DNA from: Ga0077555 sp963746315
GTDB taxonomy: Bacteria; Pseudomonadota; Alphaproteobacteria; Rhizobiales; Hyphomicrobiaceae
Assembly: GCA_963746315.1 (NCBI GenBank)
Contig: CAVVAR010000005.1
Location: forward strand, 660,639-724,638
Length of the DNA: 64,000 bases
Direction: 5' to 3'
Numbering within the stretch: position 1 is the stretch's first letter; each line of letters starts with the position of its first letter. A model generated the notes under the pieces. It ran no database searches. It worked only from the letters and a program-made list of their open reading frames with translations, and was not told where the DNA came from. A program made the position numbers and the translations under genes. Positions 28,135-36,603 of the stretch are shown in pieces.

Positions 28135-28162
28135 GGCCGTTACCTCTCGAGGCGCGTGGCCT

Positions 28163-28224
28163 AGAGCATCATCCGATCGCACGCGGTCGCTTTTCGCGAC
28201 CGGGCGATCGGATAAGGATGCTCT
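28163..28224. repeat. Intergenic palindromic element
   Basis: AGAGCATC then ATCCGATCGC (28163-28180) are mirrored by GCGATCGGAT (28204-28213), a 3-base bulge and GATGCTCT (28217-28224). An inner GGTCGC/GCGACC stem closes on a TTTTC loop. The AGAGCATC...GATGCTCT ends resemble dispersed palindromic elements common between genes in Hyphomicrobiales genomes. It lies between two genes of the same operon and may set mRNA stability. Confidence 0.65.
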
Positions 28225-28230
28225 ACACGT

Positions 28231-28626
28231 CTAGAGCTTGTCGACGCCGGCCCGAGCGCAGTCCTCGTCCTCCTGCGCCGTGCCGCCGCCGACACCGCAG
28301 GCGCCGATCAAGGTCCCGTTGCGAAAGATCGGAACAGCGCCCTGGCCGAGGAACATGTGATTGCCCTCAGCCATGACGATGCCGCGGAGCGTAGGGTGGT
28401 CGGCTCGCGCGGTCAGCTCGCCGCTCGGGCGGCCGAAGGCGGCGGATGCGACGGCCTTGCCCTGGCTGCCATAGGAGCCCGCCCACATGGCGCCGTCCAT
28501 GCGCTGGAACGCCACCAACCTGCCACCCGCATCGCAGACGGCGATGTTCATCTTTGCGCCGATCTCATCGGCCTTCGCGATGGCGCCGGCGATGATCCGG
28601 TTGGCGTCGGCAAGTGTCAGGCTCAT
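28231..28626 (-). CDS. GlcG/HbpS family heme-binding-like protein (DUF336)
   Basis: The protein is 131 aa. The family pattern is complete: LTLADANRIIAGAIAKADEIG, MNIAVCDAGGRLVAFQRMDGA, SQGKAVASAAFG and a C-terminal GACGVGGGTAQEDEDCARAGVDKL. Members bind heme or cobalamin-derived ligands or act as accessory proteins in catabolic operons; the exact role is unclear. The ATG at 28626 has GGAGGAG just upstream and is preferred over an upstream in-frame start at 28677. It lies 37 bp downstream of the GMC oxidoreductase gene. Confidence 0.88.
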   Translation of the reverse strand: MSLTLADANRIIAGAIAKADEIGAKMNIAVCDAGGRLVAFQRMDGAMWAGSYGSQGKAVASAAFGRPSGELTARADHPTLRGIVMAEGNHMFLGQGAVPIFRNGTLIGACGVGGGTAQEDEDCARAGVDKL

Positions 28627-28663
28627 GGCGTCTCCTCCGAGGCTGTCGCTGGTGCGCTTCGTC

Positions 28664-30376
28664 TCAATTGCCGGCAAGTATGGCGTCGGCGACCTTCTCG
28701 GCCGTCATGATGGTCGGGAAGTTCGTGTTGGCACAGGGCACGACGGGGAAGATCGAGGCGTCCACCACGCGTAAGCCTCCGACGCCGCGCACGCGGCCGT
28801 TCGGGTCGGTCACTGCCATGGGATCGTCGCGGGCCCCCATGCGGCAGGTACACGAGGCGTGCCAGACACCGACGGCTGCCTTGCGTATGAAAGACTCGGC
28901 CTCGTCCTCGTCATTGCGGACGCCGTCCATCGTGAAGCCTTCCATGATCAGCTTCTCGATCAGGATCTTGCGCAGAAAACCGGGGCCATCCAACAGCTTG
29001 GCCATGATGGTGGTCAGGATCTTGTTCTTGGTATTGATCTCGCCGACCTGACGCACCTTGTCGGAGTAGCTGGCAGGGAACGGGTTGGCGATCATCTGCT
29101 GCATGGCGGGATCCTCGTAGATCGGCGCCAGCCGCTTGATGCCGTCGGCGATGCGCTCGAGGTCGCGCCGGTCCGACAGCAGGTTGAACTCGACCGCCGG
29201 CTCGTCGGAGGGATTGCGGCTCTGCAGGCGCACCTGGCCGCTCTCAGAGAACGTCTTGTTGACGAACAGAATGAAGGTGCCGATCTGCTCGCCGACGGCA
29301 TGCCACGAGGTCTTCGTTGCACCAACGACGAACATGTCGCCCGGAGGCGCTCCGCCGATGTGCGAGGAATAGCGCGCGCCGATGAAGAGGTGGCGACGGG
29401 TCTCCTTGTTGGTCACGCGGGCGGCGGGCTTCAGGAACGCGGCGAGCGCGATGGAGGGATGGTCCATCAGCCGCTGCCCTACGCCGGAGAGCGCGTGGCG
29501 AACTGGAATGTCGAGATCACGCAGATGGCCGGCTGGTCCGATACCGGCGCGCATGAGGTGCGCGGGAGAGTGGATGGCGCCCGACGAAAGGATCACCTCC
29601 CTGGCGCGAAACTCCGTCGTGCGGCCCGAGACGCGGGCCTTGACGCCAACGCACTTCAAGTCCTCGAAGATGAGCTCGGTCACCTGGGTGTCGGTCGAGA
29701 TCGTGAGGTTCGGCCGCTTGCGCACCTCGGCGTTCAGATAGCCGATCGCCGCCGAGACGCGCTGCTCGTTGGCGTTCGAGATGGTGACGGGAAAAAAGCC
29801 ATCCTCGAAATGGCCGTTCTGATCGGCAAGCTCCTTGTAGCCGGCTCTGATGAAAGCCTGCTTGAGGGCTCTCGCGTGACCGGGCCATTGGGCCTCCGGC
29901 ACGCGGCGCACGGGGATCGGGCCATCCTGGCCGTGCCATTCATTGTCGAAATCGAGGTCGCGCTCGAGCTTCTTGAAGTAGGGGAGGACGTTGTCCCATT
30001 TCCAGCCCGTCGCGCCGCGGGTCTCCCACTCGTCGTAGTCCGTGGGGGCGCCGCGGTTGGCCATCTGACCGTTGATGGCGGAGCCGCCGCCGAGCACACG
30101 GGCCTGCTCGTACTTCCTGAGGCGAGGCTTCGGCGCGGTCGGATCGTTGTTGTGCGAGACGACCTCGGTCGAGACCTTCAGCTCCTTCCAGAGGAAGCGA
30201 TTGTTCAGGTAGGCGGTGCCGGAGTAGGAATTGAGCACCTCCTTGGGTTCCCGACCTGGCGGGGTATCCTCGCCTGCCTCACAGACCAGCACGCGATTGG
30301 CGGAGCGCTCTGTCAAGCGGCTCGCGAGCACCGACCCGGCGGACCCGCCCCCGACGATGATGTAATCGAATTCCAT
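28664..30376 (-). CDS. GMC-family FAD-dependent oxidoreductase (choline/alcohol dehydrogenase-like)
   Basis: The protein is 570 aa. The N-terminal FAD motif is DYIIVGGGSAGSVLASRL. GMC signature 1 lies in ARVLGGGSAINGQMANRG and signature 2 in LSSGAIHSPAHLMRAGIGP. The C-terminal catalytic region has VWHASCTCRMG with the conserved histidine and VPCANTNFPTIMTAEKVA. The family oxidises alcohols to aldehydes; the substrate is not predictable. It sits inside a five-gene minus-strand run with pobA and a cyclase, suggesting a role in breakdown of an aromatic or alicyclic compound. Confidence 0.9.
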   Translation of the reverse strand: MEFDYIIVGGGSAGSVLASRLTERSANRVLVCEAGEDTPPGREPKEVLNSYSGTAYLNNRFLWKELKVSTEVVSHNNDPTAPKPRLRKYEQARVLGGGSAINGQMANRGAPTDYDEWETRGATGWKWDNVLPYFKKLERDLDFDNEWHGQDGPIPVRRVPEAQWPGHARALKQAFIRAGYKELADQNGHFEDGFFPVTISNANEQRVSAAIGYLNAEVRKRPNLTISTDTQVTELIFEDLKCVGVKARVSGRTTEFRAREVILSSGAIHSPAHLMRAGIGPAGHLRDLDIPVRHALSGVGQRLMDHPSIALAAFLKPAARVTNKETRRHLFIGARYSSHIGGAPPGDMFVVGATKTSWHAVGEQIGTFILFVNKTFSESGQVRLQSRNPSDEPAVEFNLLSDRRDLERIADGIKRLAPIYEDPAMQQMIANPFPASYSDKVRQVGEINTKNKILTTIMAKLLDGPGFLRKILIEKLIMEGFTMDGVRNDEDEAESFIRKAAVGVWHASCTCRMGARDDPMAVTDPNGRVRGVGGLRVVDASIFPVVPCANTNFPTIMTAEKVADAILAGN

Positions 30377-30470
30377 TGCCTGCCCCGTCTCGCTCCCTGC
30401 TTTTCGTGAAGCATGCCTCTCGTTCGGAGGCTGTGCAATCGAGGTTTGCGGGAGCGTCAGGTTGTTCGGT

Positions 30471-31655
30471 CTACAACTCGGGTCCGACGTAACACTCGGC
30501 CAACGCCGTCTGGGCGGCGCGGGAGCGCATCAGGAAGGAAAGCTCGGCCGCCTGCATGCCGGCCTCGAACGAGCCGGGTTCGTGCAGGCGATGCAGCAGC
30601 CCCGTCAGCCACCAGGACAGGCGCGCGGCCTGCCAGACCCGGGCGAGGGCCCGGTCGGAGTAGCCGTCGAGGCCACGGGAATCGGCCTTGCGATACCAAG
30701 TGGTGAAGGCCTCGCTCAGGTAGTGTGCGTCGGCGGCCGCGAGGTTCAGGCCCTTGGCGCCTGTCGGGGGAACGATGTGGGCGGCGTCGCCCGCGAGAAA
30801 GAGCCGACCGTGTCGCATTGGCGAAGCCACAAAACTGCGCAATGGCGCGATTGATTTCTCGATCGCGGGGCCACGCGTGATGCCGGCTGCGGCCGTAGGC
30901 CCAAGTCGCTCGACAAGCTCGTTCCATATGCGCTCGTCGGGCCACTCGTCGAGACGGGTGTCGGGATCACATTGGATGTAGTAGCGGCTGCGGGTTGGGG
31001 AGCGCATCGAGGCGAGTGCGAAACCACGGCCGTGGCTCGCGTAGACAAGCTCGTTGGAGCACGGCGGCACGTCGGCGAGGATGCCCAGCCAGGCAAGCGG
31101 CCAGATACGTTCCGACGTGGTCAACAGGGCAGGCGGAATGCTCGCGCGGCTGACACCGTGGAAGCCGTCGCAGCCGGCGACGAAATCGCAGTCAAGAGCG
31201 TGGCTGCCTTCGGCATCGCGCCAGGTCAACCGGGGCCTTACTCCCTCAACATCGTGGATCGCGACGTCGGCGGCTTCGAAGACGAGCGGGCGCCCGGTAG
31301 CGATACGGGCGGCGACGAGGTCGCGGGTAATCTCGGTCTGGCCCCAGACAATGACGTGGCGGCCAATCAGCTCACGAAAATCGAGGCGGAGCTGGTCGCC
31401 GCCGGCGGCAACAATGGAGCACCCTTCGTGAACGAGACCGAGACGGCGTGGGCGCTCGCCGACACCGGCGCGCTCGAGAAGGCGCACAGTCCCCTCCTCG
31501 AGCACACCCGCGCGGATGCGGTTCTCGACGTAGGGCCGATCCCGCGCTTCGAGGATGACGCTCTCGATCCCGGCCACGGCGAGCAACTCACCGAGCAGAA
31601 GCCCGGCCGGACCCGCCCCGACGATCCCGACCTGGGTTCGCTCCGGCCGCCGCAT
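30471..31655 (-). CDS. pobA: 4-hydroxybenzoate 3-monooxygenase
   Basis: The protein is 394 aa, the same length as Pseudomonas PobA. The FAD motif is VGIVGAGPAGLLLGELLA. RIRAGVLEEGTVRLLERAGV, IVWGQTEITRDL, FVAGCDGFHGVSRASIP and LFLAGDAAHIVPPTGAKGLNLAAAD are all PobA-specific landmarks. The enzyme makes protocatechuate from 4-hydroxybenzoate using NADPH. No pca genes are visible. The pobR-type activator usually next to pobA is also missing; instead it lies 24 bp downstream of a cyclase-family gene. Confidence 0.92.
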   Translation of the reverse strand: MRRPERTQVGIVGAGPAGLLLGELLAVAGIESVILEARDRPYVENRIRAGVLEEGTVRLLERAGVGERPRRLGLVHEGCSIVAAGGDQLRLDFRELIGRHVIVWGQTEITRDLVAARIATGRPLVFEAADVAIHDVEGVRPRLTWRDAEGSHALDCDFVAGCDGFHGVSRASIPPALLTTSERIWPLAWLGILADVPPCSNELVYASHGRGFALASMRSPTRSRYYIQCDPDTRLDEWPDERIWNELVERLGPTAAAGITRGPAIEKSIAPLRSFVASPMRHGRLFLAGDAAHIVPPTGAKGLNLAAADAHYLSEAFTTWYRKADSRGLDGYSDRALARVWQAARLSWWLTGLLHRLHEPGSFEAGMQAAELSFLMRSRAAQTALAECYVGPEL

Positions 31656-31679
31656 TAGAAGCGCTCCTTGGGCTCAGCC

Positions 31680-32741
31680 TTACACCGTCGCGATAGCGTT
31701 GGCCGGAGATCCAACCGCGCCCGGCAAATTCAACGGTGGCGCGGTCATCAGGAACGACGAGCGGTTGTTCTTGCGGAGCCAATCGGCCAGCTCGGAGAGA
31801 CGCCAGATCTCGCCCAGGTTGACGCCGAGCTTGAAGAGCGCGTGATGGTGCAAGGGCAGCATCACGCACTGTCCGGGTTTGGGAGGGGCGTCATACATCT
31901 CCACGGCATAGTTGTCGGCGATCAGGGCCGAGACCTTGGACTCGGAGATCCAGCGCAGCAGCCGGTCGTCGCGACCGTCGAGGCCGCAGCAATGTCCGTG
32001 CAACCATTCGGGTGTGGGCTTCTTCTTCGCCTCGAAGATGATCTCGTCGAAGCCGGTGCGGAAACAGACCATGTCGCCGGGTAGCACCTTGATGCCGTCG
32101 GCGGCGAAGATGCGCATCAAGTCGTCATAGTCGACCGGCTTCTTGGCGCGTCCGAAATGCGCCTCGAGATCGACCATCACGGCACGACCCTGGATACACT
32201 TCTGGGCCATGTTCTCGACGCCGAGGGCGTTTGCAGCCGACGTGCCGACCGCAGGCACCATAGTGCCGGGGACACCGCCTGCGTCCTTGCCTTCGGTCGG
32301 TCCCAGGATCTCGTGAGAGAGGCGATAGCCGTTGTAGAAGACCGGCTCGGCCGTACCGTCGCCATCAGCATCGAACAGTGCGCCGACATGGGCGAGCGTG
32401 TCCCACTGGCTGGAATACTGAAGGTGGAGCAGCACCATGTCGTCGTTGACGACATCCAGCATGCCGGGGTGATCCCACTCGGCGCGATAGCCCCAGTTCG
32501 GCTTGTCGTTCCTGAGCGTCGGGCGGATCTGAGGCGGGAAGCGGCGCGGGTTGAGTGCGTTGCCGCCGGGGTGGTCGAGGGGCATGGAGAGGCAGAACGT
32601 CTGGCCGGTCTTCACCTCGGCGATACCCTGCTGAACCTTCTCGGCGGTGATCTCGTTCAGCCGGCCGAGCTGGTCGTCGGGGCCATAGTCGCCCCATGTC
32701 GAGCCTTCGGGGCGGTTCTTCCAGCGGTTGTTGCTCGACAT
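31680..32741 (-). CDS. Cyclase-family protein (putative metal-dependent hydrolase)
   Basis: The protein is 353 aa. The cyclase-family metal motif is partly recognisable in SSQWDTLAHVGALFD, which resembles the HxGTHxDxPxH region but with divergent residues. MVCFRTGFDE and CCGLDGRDDRLLRWISESKVSALIADN are typical later segments. Relatives include kynurenine formamidase and isatin hydrolase, which cleave amides in aromatic catabolism. It is probably the first gene of the minus-strand catabolic run and is divergent from the transporter gene at 32927. Confidence 0.82.
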   Translation of the reverse strand: MSSNNRWKNRPEGSTWGDYGPDDQLGRLNEITAEKVQQGIAEVKTGQTFCLSMPLDHPGGNALNPRRFPPQIRPTLRNDKPNWGYRAEWDHPGMLDVVNDDMVLLHLQYSSQWDTLAHVGALFDADGDGTAEPVFYNGYRLSHEILGPTEGKDAGGVPGTMVPAVGTSAANALGVENMAQKCIQGRAVMVDLEAHFGRAKKPVDYDDLMRIFAADGIKVLPGDMVCFRTGFDEIIFEAKKKPTPEWLHGHCCGLDGRDDRLLRWISESKVSALIADNYAVEMYDAPPKPGQCVMLPLHHHALFKLGVNLGEIWRLSELADWLRKNNRSSFLMTAPPLNLPGAVGSPANAIATV

Positions 32742-32926
32742 GGGTCTGGTCTCCTCCGGGCAGCGTTATGGTTTGTGTCGAGGCAGCATACGCGAGCCAT
32801 CGCAGCCGGCAACACGCCGGAGCGGCAAATGGACCGACATGGCTATCGGGATATGGCGCCTCGACTCGGATGATGGTCTGTGGAAGATGCGCGCCGAAAG
32901 TCCTCACGTTGCCAATAGGAGTGCGC

Positions 32927-34456
32927 TTGCCCCAATCCGAGCATCCGCCCGCGAAAGACGAGGCGATTCCAGCCAGCAATGGCGGTACGCTCGCTTATGT
33001 GGCAGCGGCCCTGCAGCGTGCTGTCGTGGCGCCGGTGCGAGCGTTCCGGATCACCTATCTGCCGCTGCTGATGGTCTATTTCGCCTACGGTGCGCTTGGT
33101 CTCGTCGCCGTCGCGCAGGGGTTTTGGGAGAAGAAGGGGCTTACGCTATCCCCGACAGAGCTCGCCCAGCTCGGCGTCTGGCTGGCGCTGCCCTGGGCGA
33201 TCAAGATGGTGTTCGGGGAAATGGTCGACACGGTGGCGATTGTCGGCTCCCGGCGACGGATCTATGTGTTCCTCGGAGCTGCTCTGGTTGCGACGAGCCT
33301 CGTGATGATGGCGGGCGCGGCCGGCGGCTGGCTGACTTTCGCCAGCCCGGACGTGATCTATATCGCGGCATCGCTGCTGTCGGTCATCGGCGTGGTGCTG
33401 CAGGACGTCGTGGCCGACGCCATGAGCACGGAGGTGGTGGCGCGGACCGATTCGGACGGGAACCCGCGCCCGCAGGCCGACATCGACTACGACCTCGGTA
33501 TGGTGCAGGCACTGGGGCGGCTTGCGCTCTATCTCGGGATTCTTCTGACTGCACGAGCAGCCGGCTGGCTCGCGCAAACACTGTCCTATGAAACCGTATT
33601 CCTGATCGGCCTGATCATACCCGCCGTCTCGGTGACGGGGGCCGTGCTCGTGCGTCTCGATGCCAGCGAAAGCCGCCCGACGGACTGGCGCATTCTCGGT
33701 GGCGGTCTGGCGTTCGGCGCATTCGTGGTCGGAGTTGGTGTGGTCGGGGTGCCGTTCGGGCAGGAGGTGATCTTCGTTGTTTCGATGGCGGTGATCGTCT
33801 CGATGCTGATCCGGGTGACGCACGACGTCGCTCCGGATGTCCGGCGACGTATCGCGTATGCCGCGATCCTCATCTTCGCGTTTCGCGCCGTGCCGGGTGT
33901 CGGCGCCGGATACTCGTGGTTCACGATGGACAAGCTCGGTTTCGACGAGGAGTTTTTCGGTCGATTGAACGAGATCGGGGCATTTCTCGGTCTCGCCGCA
34001 GCCTGGCTCTTGTCCGATGCGATTACACGGCAACCGGTGGCGCGGGTTCTTCTTTGGCTGACCTTCGGCGGGCTCATTCTTGCCATTCCCAACTTCATGC
34101 TGGTGATGGGCGTTCACGAATGGACGGACCGCGTGCTGGGTATCGGCGCACGCGGCATCGCTCTGATCGACGCTGCGGCGCAATCGCCACTCGTTCAGGT
34201 GAGCATGATTCCACTGCTGACGCTGACCGCAATCTACGCGCCGCCAGCACAGCGGGCCACGTGGTTTGCCTTGATGGCGTCGTTCATGAACCTGGCCCTG
34301 GTCGCGGGACAATTGCAGACCAAATATCTCAATCAGCTGTTCGACGTGAACCGCGGCGCCTACGACAATCTGCCGGTTCTTCTGGCCGTCGTCGTCGCCA
34401 TCGGCTTCATCGTGCCGATCACGGTGATCCTGTTGGTCGGGCGGCGTGTCAGGTAG
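32927..34456 (+). CDS. BT1/FBT-like major facilitator transporter
   Basis: The protein is about 509 aa with roughly 12 hydrophobic helices. Early segments (YLPLLMVYFAYGALGLVAVAQGFWEKKGL and PWAIKMVFGEMVDTVAIVGSRRR) and SVIGVVLQDVVADAMSTEVV resemble folate-biopterin/BT1-type transporters. The ligand is unknown. A long open frame begins at 32696, but its first part overlaps the divergent cyclase gene. I chose the TTG at 32927 because AGGAG at 32917-32921 lies 5 bases upstream. A GTG at 32921 is the alternative. Confidence 0.72.
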   Translation: MPQSEHPPAKDEAIPASNGGTLAYVAAALQRAVVAPVRAFRITYLPLLMVYFAYGALGLVAVAQGFWEKKGLTLSPTELAQLGVWLALPWAIKMVFGEMVDTVAIVGSRRRIYVFLGAALVATSLVMMAGAAGGWLTFASPDVIYIAASLLSVIGVVLQDVVADAMSTEVVARTDSDGNPRPQADIDYDLGMVQALGRLALYLGILLTARAAGWLAQTLSYETVFLIGLIIPAVSVTGAVLVRLDASESRPTDWRILGGGLAFGAFVVGVGVVGVPFGQEVIFVVSMAVIVSMLIRVTHDVAPDVRRRIAYAAILIFAFRAVPGVGAGYSWFTMDKLGFDEEFFGRLNEIGAFLGLAAAWLLSDAITRQPVARVLLWLTFGGLILAIPNFMLVMGVHEWTDRVLGIGARGIALIDAAAQSPLVQVSMIPLLTLTAIYAPPAQRATWFALMASFMNLALVAGQLQTKYLNQLFDVNRGAYDNLPVLLAVVVAIGFIVPITVILLVGRRVR

Positions 34457-34548
34457 TCAGGTGGCAAGGCCGTCTTGACGCCGTCCTTTCGTGGTTATCC
34501 TGGATCGACCGCGCCACGCGTTCCTCACAAAAATGGAGCTTCCGCCAC

Positions 34549-35532
34549 ATGCGCCGCCTGCTCGTTGCTTCGGTTCTCGGCCTGACGGTTCTCAGTGGTG
34601 CCATCCTCCCGCGCCTGGGATCAGCCGCCTCGCTCGGAGGCTTGGCCGTCGAGGTGACCAATGGCTCGGAGCCTGTGCTCTGTGCCGAAAAGGACAACGT
34701 CACGCTGGCATTTGCCTCTCCGGAGGCACGCGCATTCCGTATCGAGGCGGCACACCCCGCCTACATCGGCACGCTCGCGCGCGACAGCTTCGAAGCCGAT
34801 TGGACAGCCTGCGACATGTCGAGCGACCCCGCTCACGCGAGCGAGGTGAAGGTGCCGACGCGGCGCACGCTCTATGAAGAGCCGGCGCTCTGGGTCGTCG
34901 GCTGGACGATGCCGACCTTCTGGAGGCCCTCGACGGCGACGGTCCGCATCGGGGATCGCGTCGAGCAGGGCCTGCATCTGGTGCAGGTGTGGATGATCCG
35001 GCCGATGGGGGGGGAGGAGGTTTTGGTCTTCTACCCCCAAGACGGCTACTGGCGCATTCGACCGCTTGCGCCCGAGGGGCGTGCGCCGACCGCTTTTGGC
35101 TCATCGTTTCTCGTGGGGCCGGTGGAGACCGATGTGCGCCCGATCGTGAAGCTCAAGGAAATCGCTTTCGATCCCAAGGCAAAGCGGTTCTCGTTGTCGT
35201 TCGAGAATGGCGGAACGGCATCGATCACGATGGCCGAGGTGACGATCGACCGGCACGTGCTCGACATCGCGTTCGACAAGCCCGTGGCGGGGCGGCCGTT
35301 CGCGATGCTTCGCTCGATGTACATCACGGAGTTCAACAACGATGTGGCGCGCGTGGCTGTGCGCGAGGCAGGCGCCAAGGGGTGGCGCGAGGATGGCGTG
35401 ATGGCGTTCAAGGGCGGCAACGTGACTGACCTGTGGGCCGGACGCACGAGCGTGTCGCGGCACAACTCCTCGTCGCCGGACATGGTGGTGTCCCGGTTCT
35501 CGTCTGGCGGTCCGCAGCCTGCCGGCCGCTGA
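34549..35532 (+). CDS. Exported protein of unknown function
   Basis: The protein is 327 aa with a signal peptide (RRLLVASVLGLTVLSGAILPRLGSAAS). The mature part contains a cysteine pair (PVLCAEKD and WTACDMSSD) and a beta-rich pattern (FRIEAAHPAYIGTL, LHLVQVWMIRP, VLVFYPQDGYWRIRPL). The C-terminal half is also strand-rich. I recognise no family; a periplasmic beta-sandwich is likely. The ATG at 34549 was chosen because the signal peptide begins there; the frame is open further back but overlaps the transporter gene. Confidence 0.65.
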   Translation: MRRLLVASVLGLTVLSGAILPRLGSAASLGGLAVEVTNGSEPVLCAEKDNVTLAFASPEARAFRIEAAHPAYIGTLARDSFEADWTACDMSSDPAHASEVKVPTRRTLYEEPALWVVGWTMPTFWRPSTATVRIGDRVEQGLHLVQVWMIRPMGGEEVLVFYPQDGYWRIRPLAPEGRAPTAFGSSFLVGPVETDVRPIVKLKEIAFDPKAKRFSLSFENGGTASITMAEVTIDRHVLDIAFDKPVAGRPFAMLRSMYITEFNNDVARVAVREAGAKGWREDGVMAFKGGNVTDLWAGRTSVSRHNSSSPDMVVSRFSSGGPQPAGR

Positions 35533-35551
35533 CGGCTGACGGCGCCAAGTC

Positions 35552-36589
35552 TCAAATAGCTGGCAAATCGACGAATAACGCTTCGAGCACCCGTGGCGGA
35601 CGCGTTGCGGGGAGCTTGCGCTCGGAGATCACCAGCAGCCTGTCCCCGACGATTGCAATCGCCTCCGGGCGGTCTCCTAGCAAACGACCCTTGTCGTCGC
35701 GCTTACGCTCGATCGGGAGGTCCATCAGAAAGCGGGCCTCGCGCGGAGTTCCAGGCTCGGTCGACCACCCGTCGAGCGGCGCGCGAGAGAGATACAGCTC
35801 GAACGGCCCCTCCATGTCGAGCGTCGGACCGGCGAGCACAAGAAGTCCCTTCGGATGCATGGCGAGGTCGCGGATGCCAAGGCCGCCGGTATCGATCAGG
35901 TGCGGGCGACAGAGATGCCCGTCGACCTCCACGATGGATAGTGCGCCATTCGAGACCTTGGTTTCCATCTCGATGACGATTGCGTAGGGGCCGAGCACTG
36001 GACCGCGCAGTCCAAGAAAGACGCGATTGCGCGTCACGGCGAGGCCCTCGATGTCGAGGCCGTTCTCTTTCGCGGGACGCTCGGTTGCGCGACTCAACTC
36101 GCGCCATTCCTGCCGCATCGCCCAGACGAGGCCGCCCGCGCTCTCTCCGATGGGCAGCGCGCGTCCGCTCCCGGCAACGGGTTGGCCCTGGTCGTCGATC
36201 TCGACGAATCCAAGGAAGCAGCGCGCGTCCTCCCGCTCGATGTCCTTGCCGTCGAGCAGCTTGTCGGTGCGTCGCTTGTCGTACTTCTTGCGGACCAGCG
36301 CGTGGGAGCCAGCGAGCCAGAGCCGGTGGCTGTCGAAGGCCATGCCCTCCAGATCGGACTCGGATTCGCCGTCGGGCGGATAGCAGTCGAAGTAATCGGC
36401 GAGGGCAAAGCTCGAGGCGCTGCCGAAATCGTCGCCGGTGGTCTGCAGCTGCTCGAACGAGAAGCCTTCGTCGGAGACGGTCCACAGGTGGCTTGCGCCG
36501 GAAGCTGCGGCCGAGACGTTGTCGATCTTGGCCTTGCCTTCACCGTCGAGGACGGTGCCGTAGTCGAGACGCGTTACATGGCCGACCAT
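35552..36589 (-). CDS. DUF3616 domain-containing protein
   Basis: The protein is 345 aa. It reads as a beta-propeller-like protein: DNVSAAASGASHLWTVSDEG, LEGMAFDSHRLWLAGSHALVRKK, DIEGLAVTRNRVFLGLRGPVLGPYAIVIEME (split over two strands) and PEAIAIVGDRLLVISE. These D-x-E-G-x-A repeats are diagnostic of DUF3616. The role is unknown; a regulatory or sensor lactonase-like fold is possible. No signal peptide is seen. It is the last gene of a run with two acyl-CoA dehydrogenases, 14 bp from the nearer one. Confidence 0.82.
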   Translation of the reverse strand: MVGHVTRLDYGTVLDGEGKAKIDNVSAAASGASHLWTVSDEGFSFEQLQTTGDDFGSASSFALADYFDCYPPDGESESDLEGMAFDSHRLWLAGSHALVRKKYDKRRTDKLLDGKDIEREDARCFLGFVEIDDQGQPVAGSGRALPIGESAGGLVWAMRQEWRELSRATERPAKENGLDIEGLAVTRNRVFLGLRGPVLGPYAIVIEMETKVSNGALSIVEVDGHLCRPHLIDTGGLGIRDLAMHPKGLLVLAGPTLDMEGPFELYLSRAPLDGWSTEPGTPREARFLMDLPIERKRDDKGRLLGDRPEAIAIVGDRLLVISERKLPATRPPRVLEALFVDLPAI

Positions 36590-36603
36590 CGCGCATCATC
36601 CCC

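Noticed and set aside
28859..30409. 516-aa plus-strand open frame
   Set aside because: Antisense to the GMC oxidoreductase, a typical GC-rich shadow frame.
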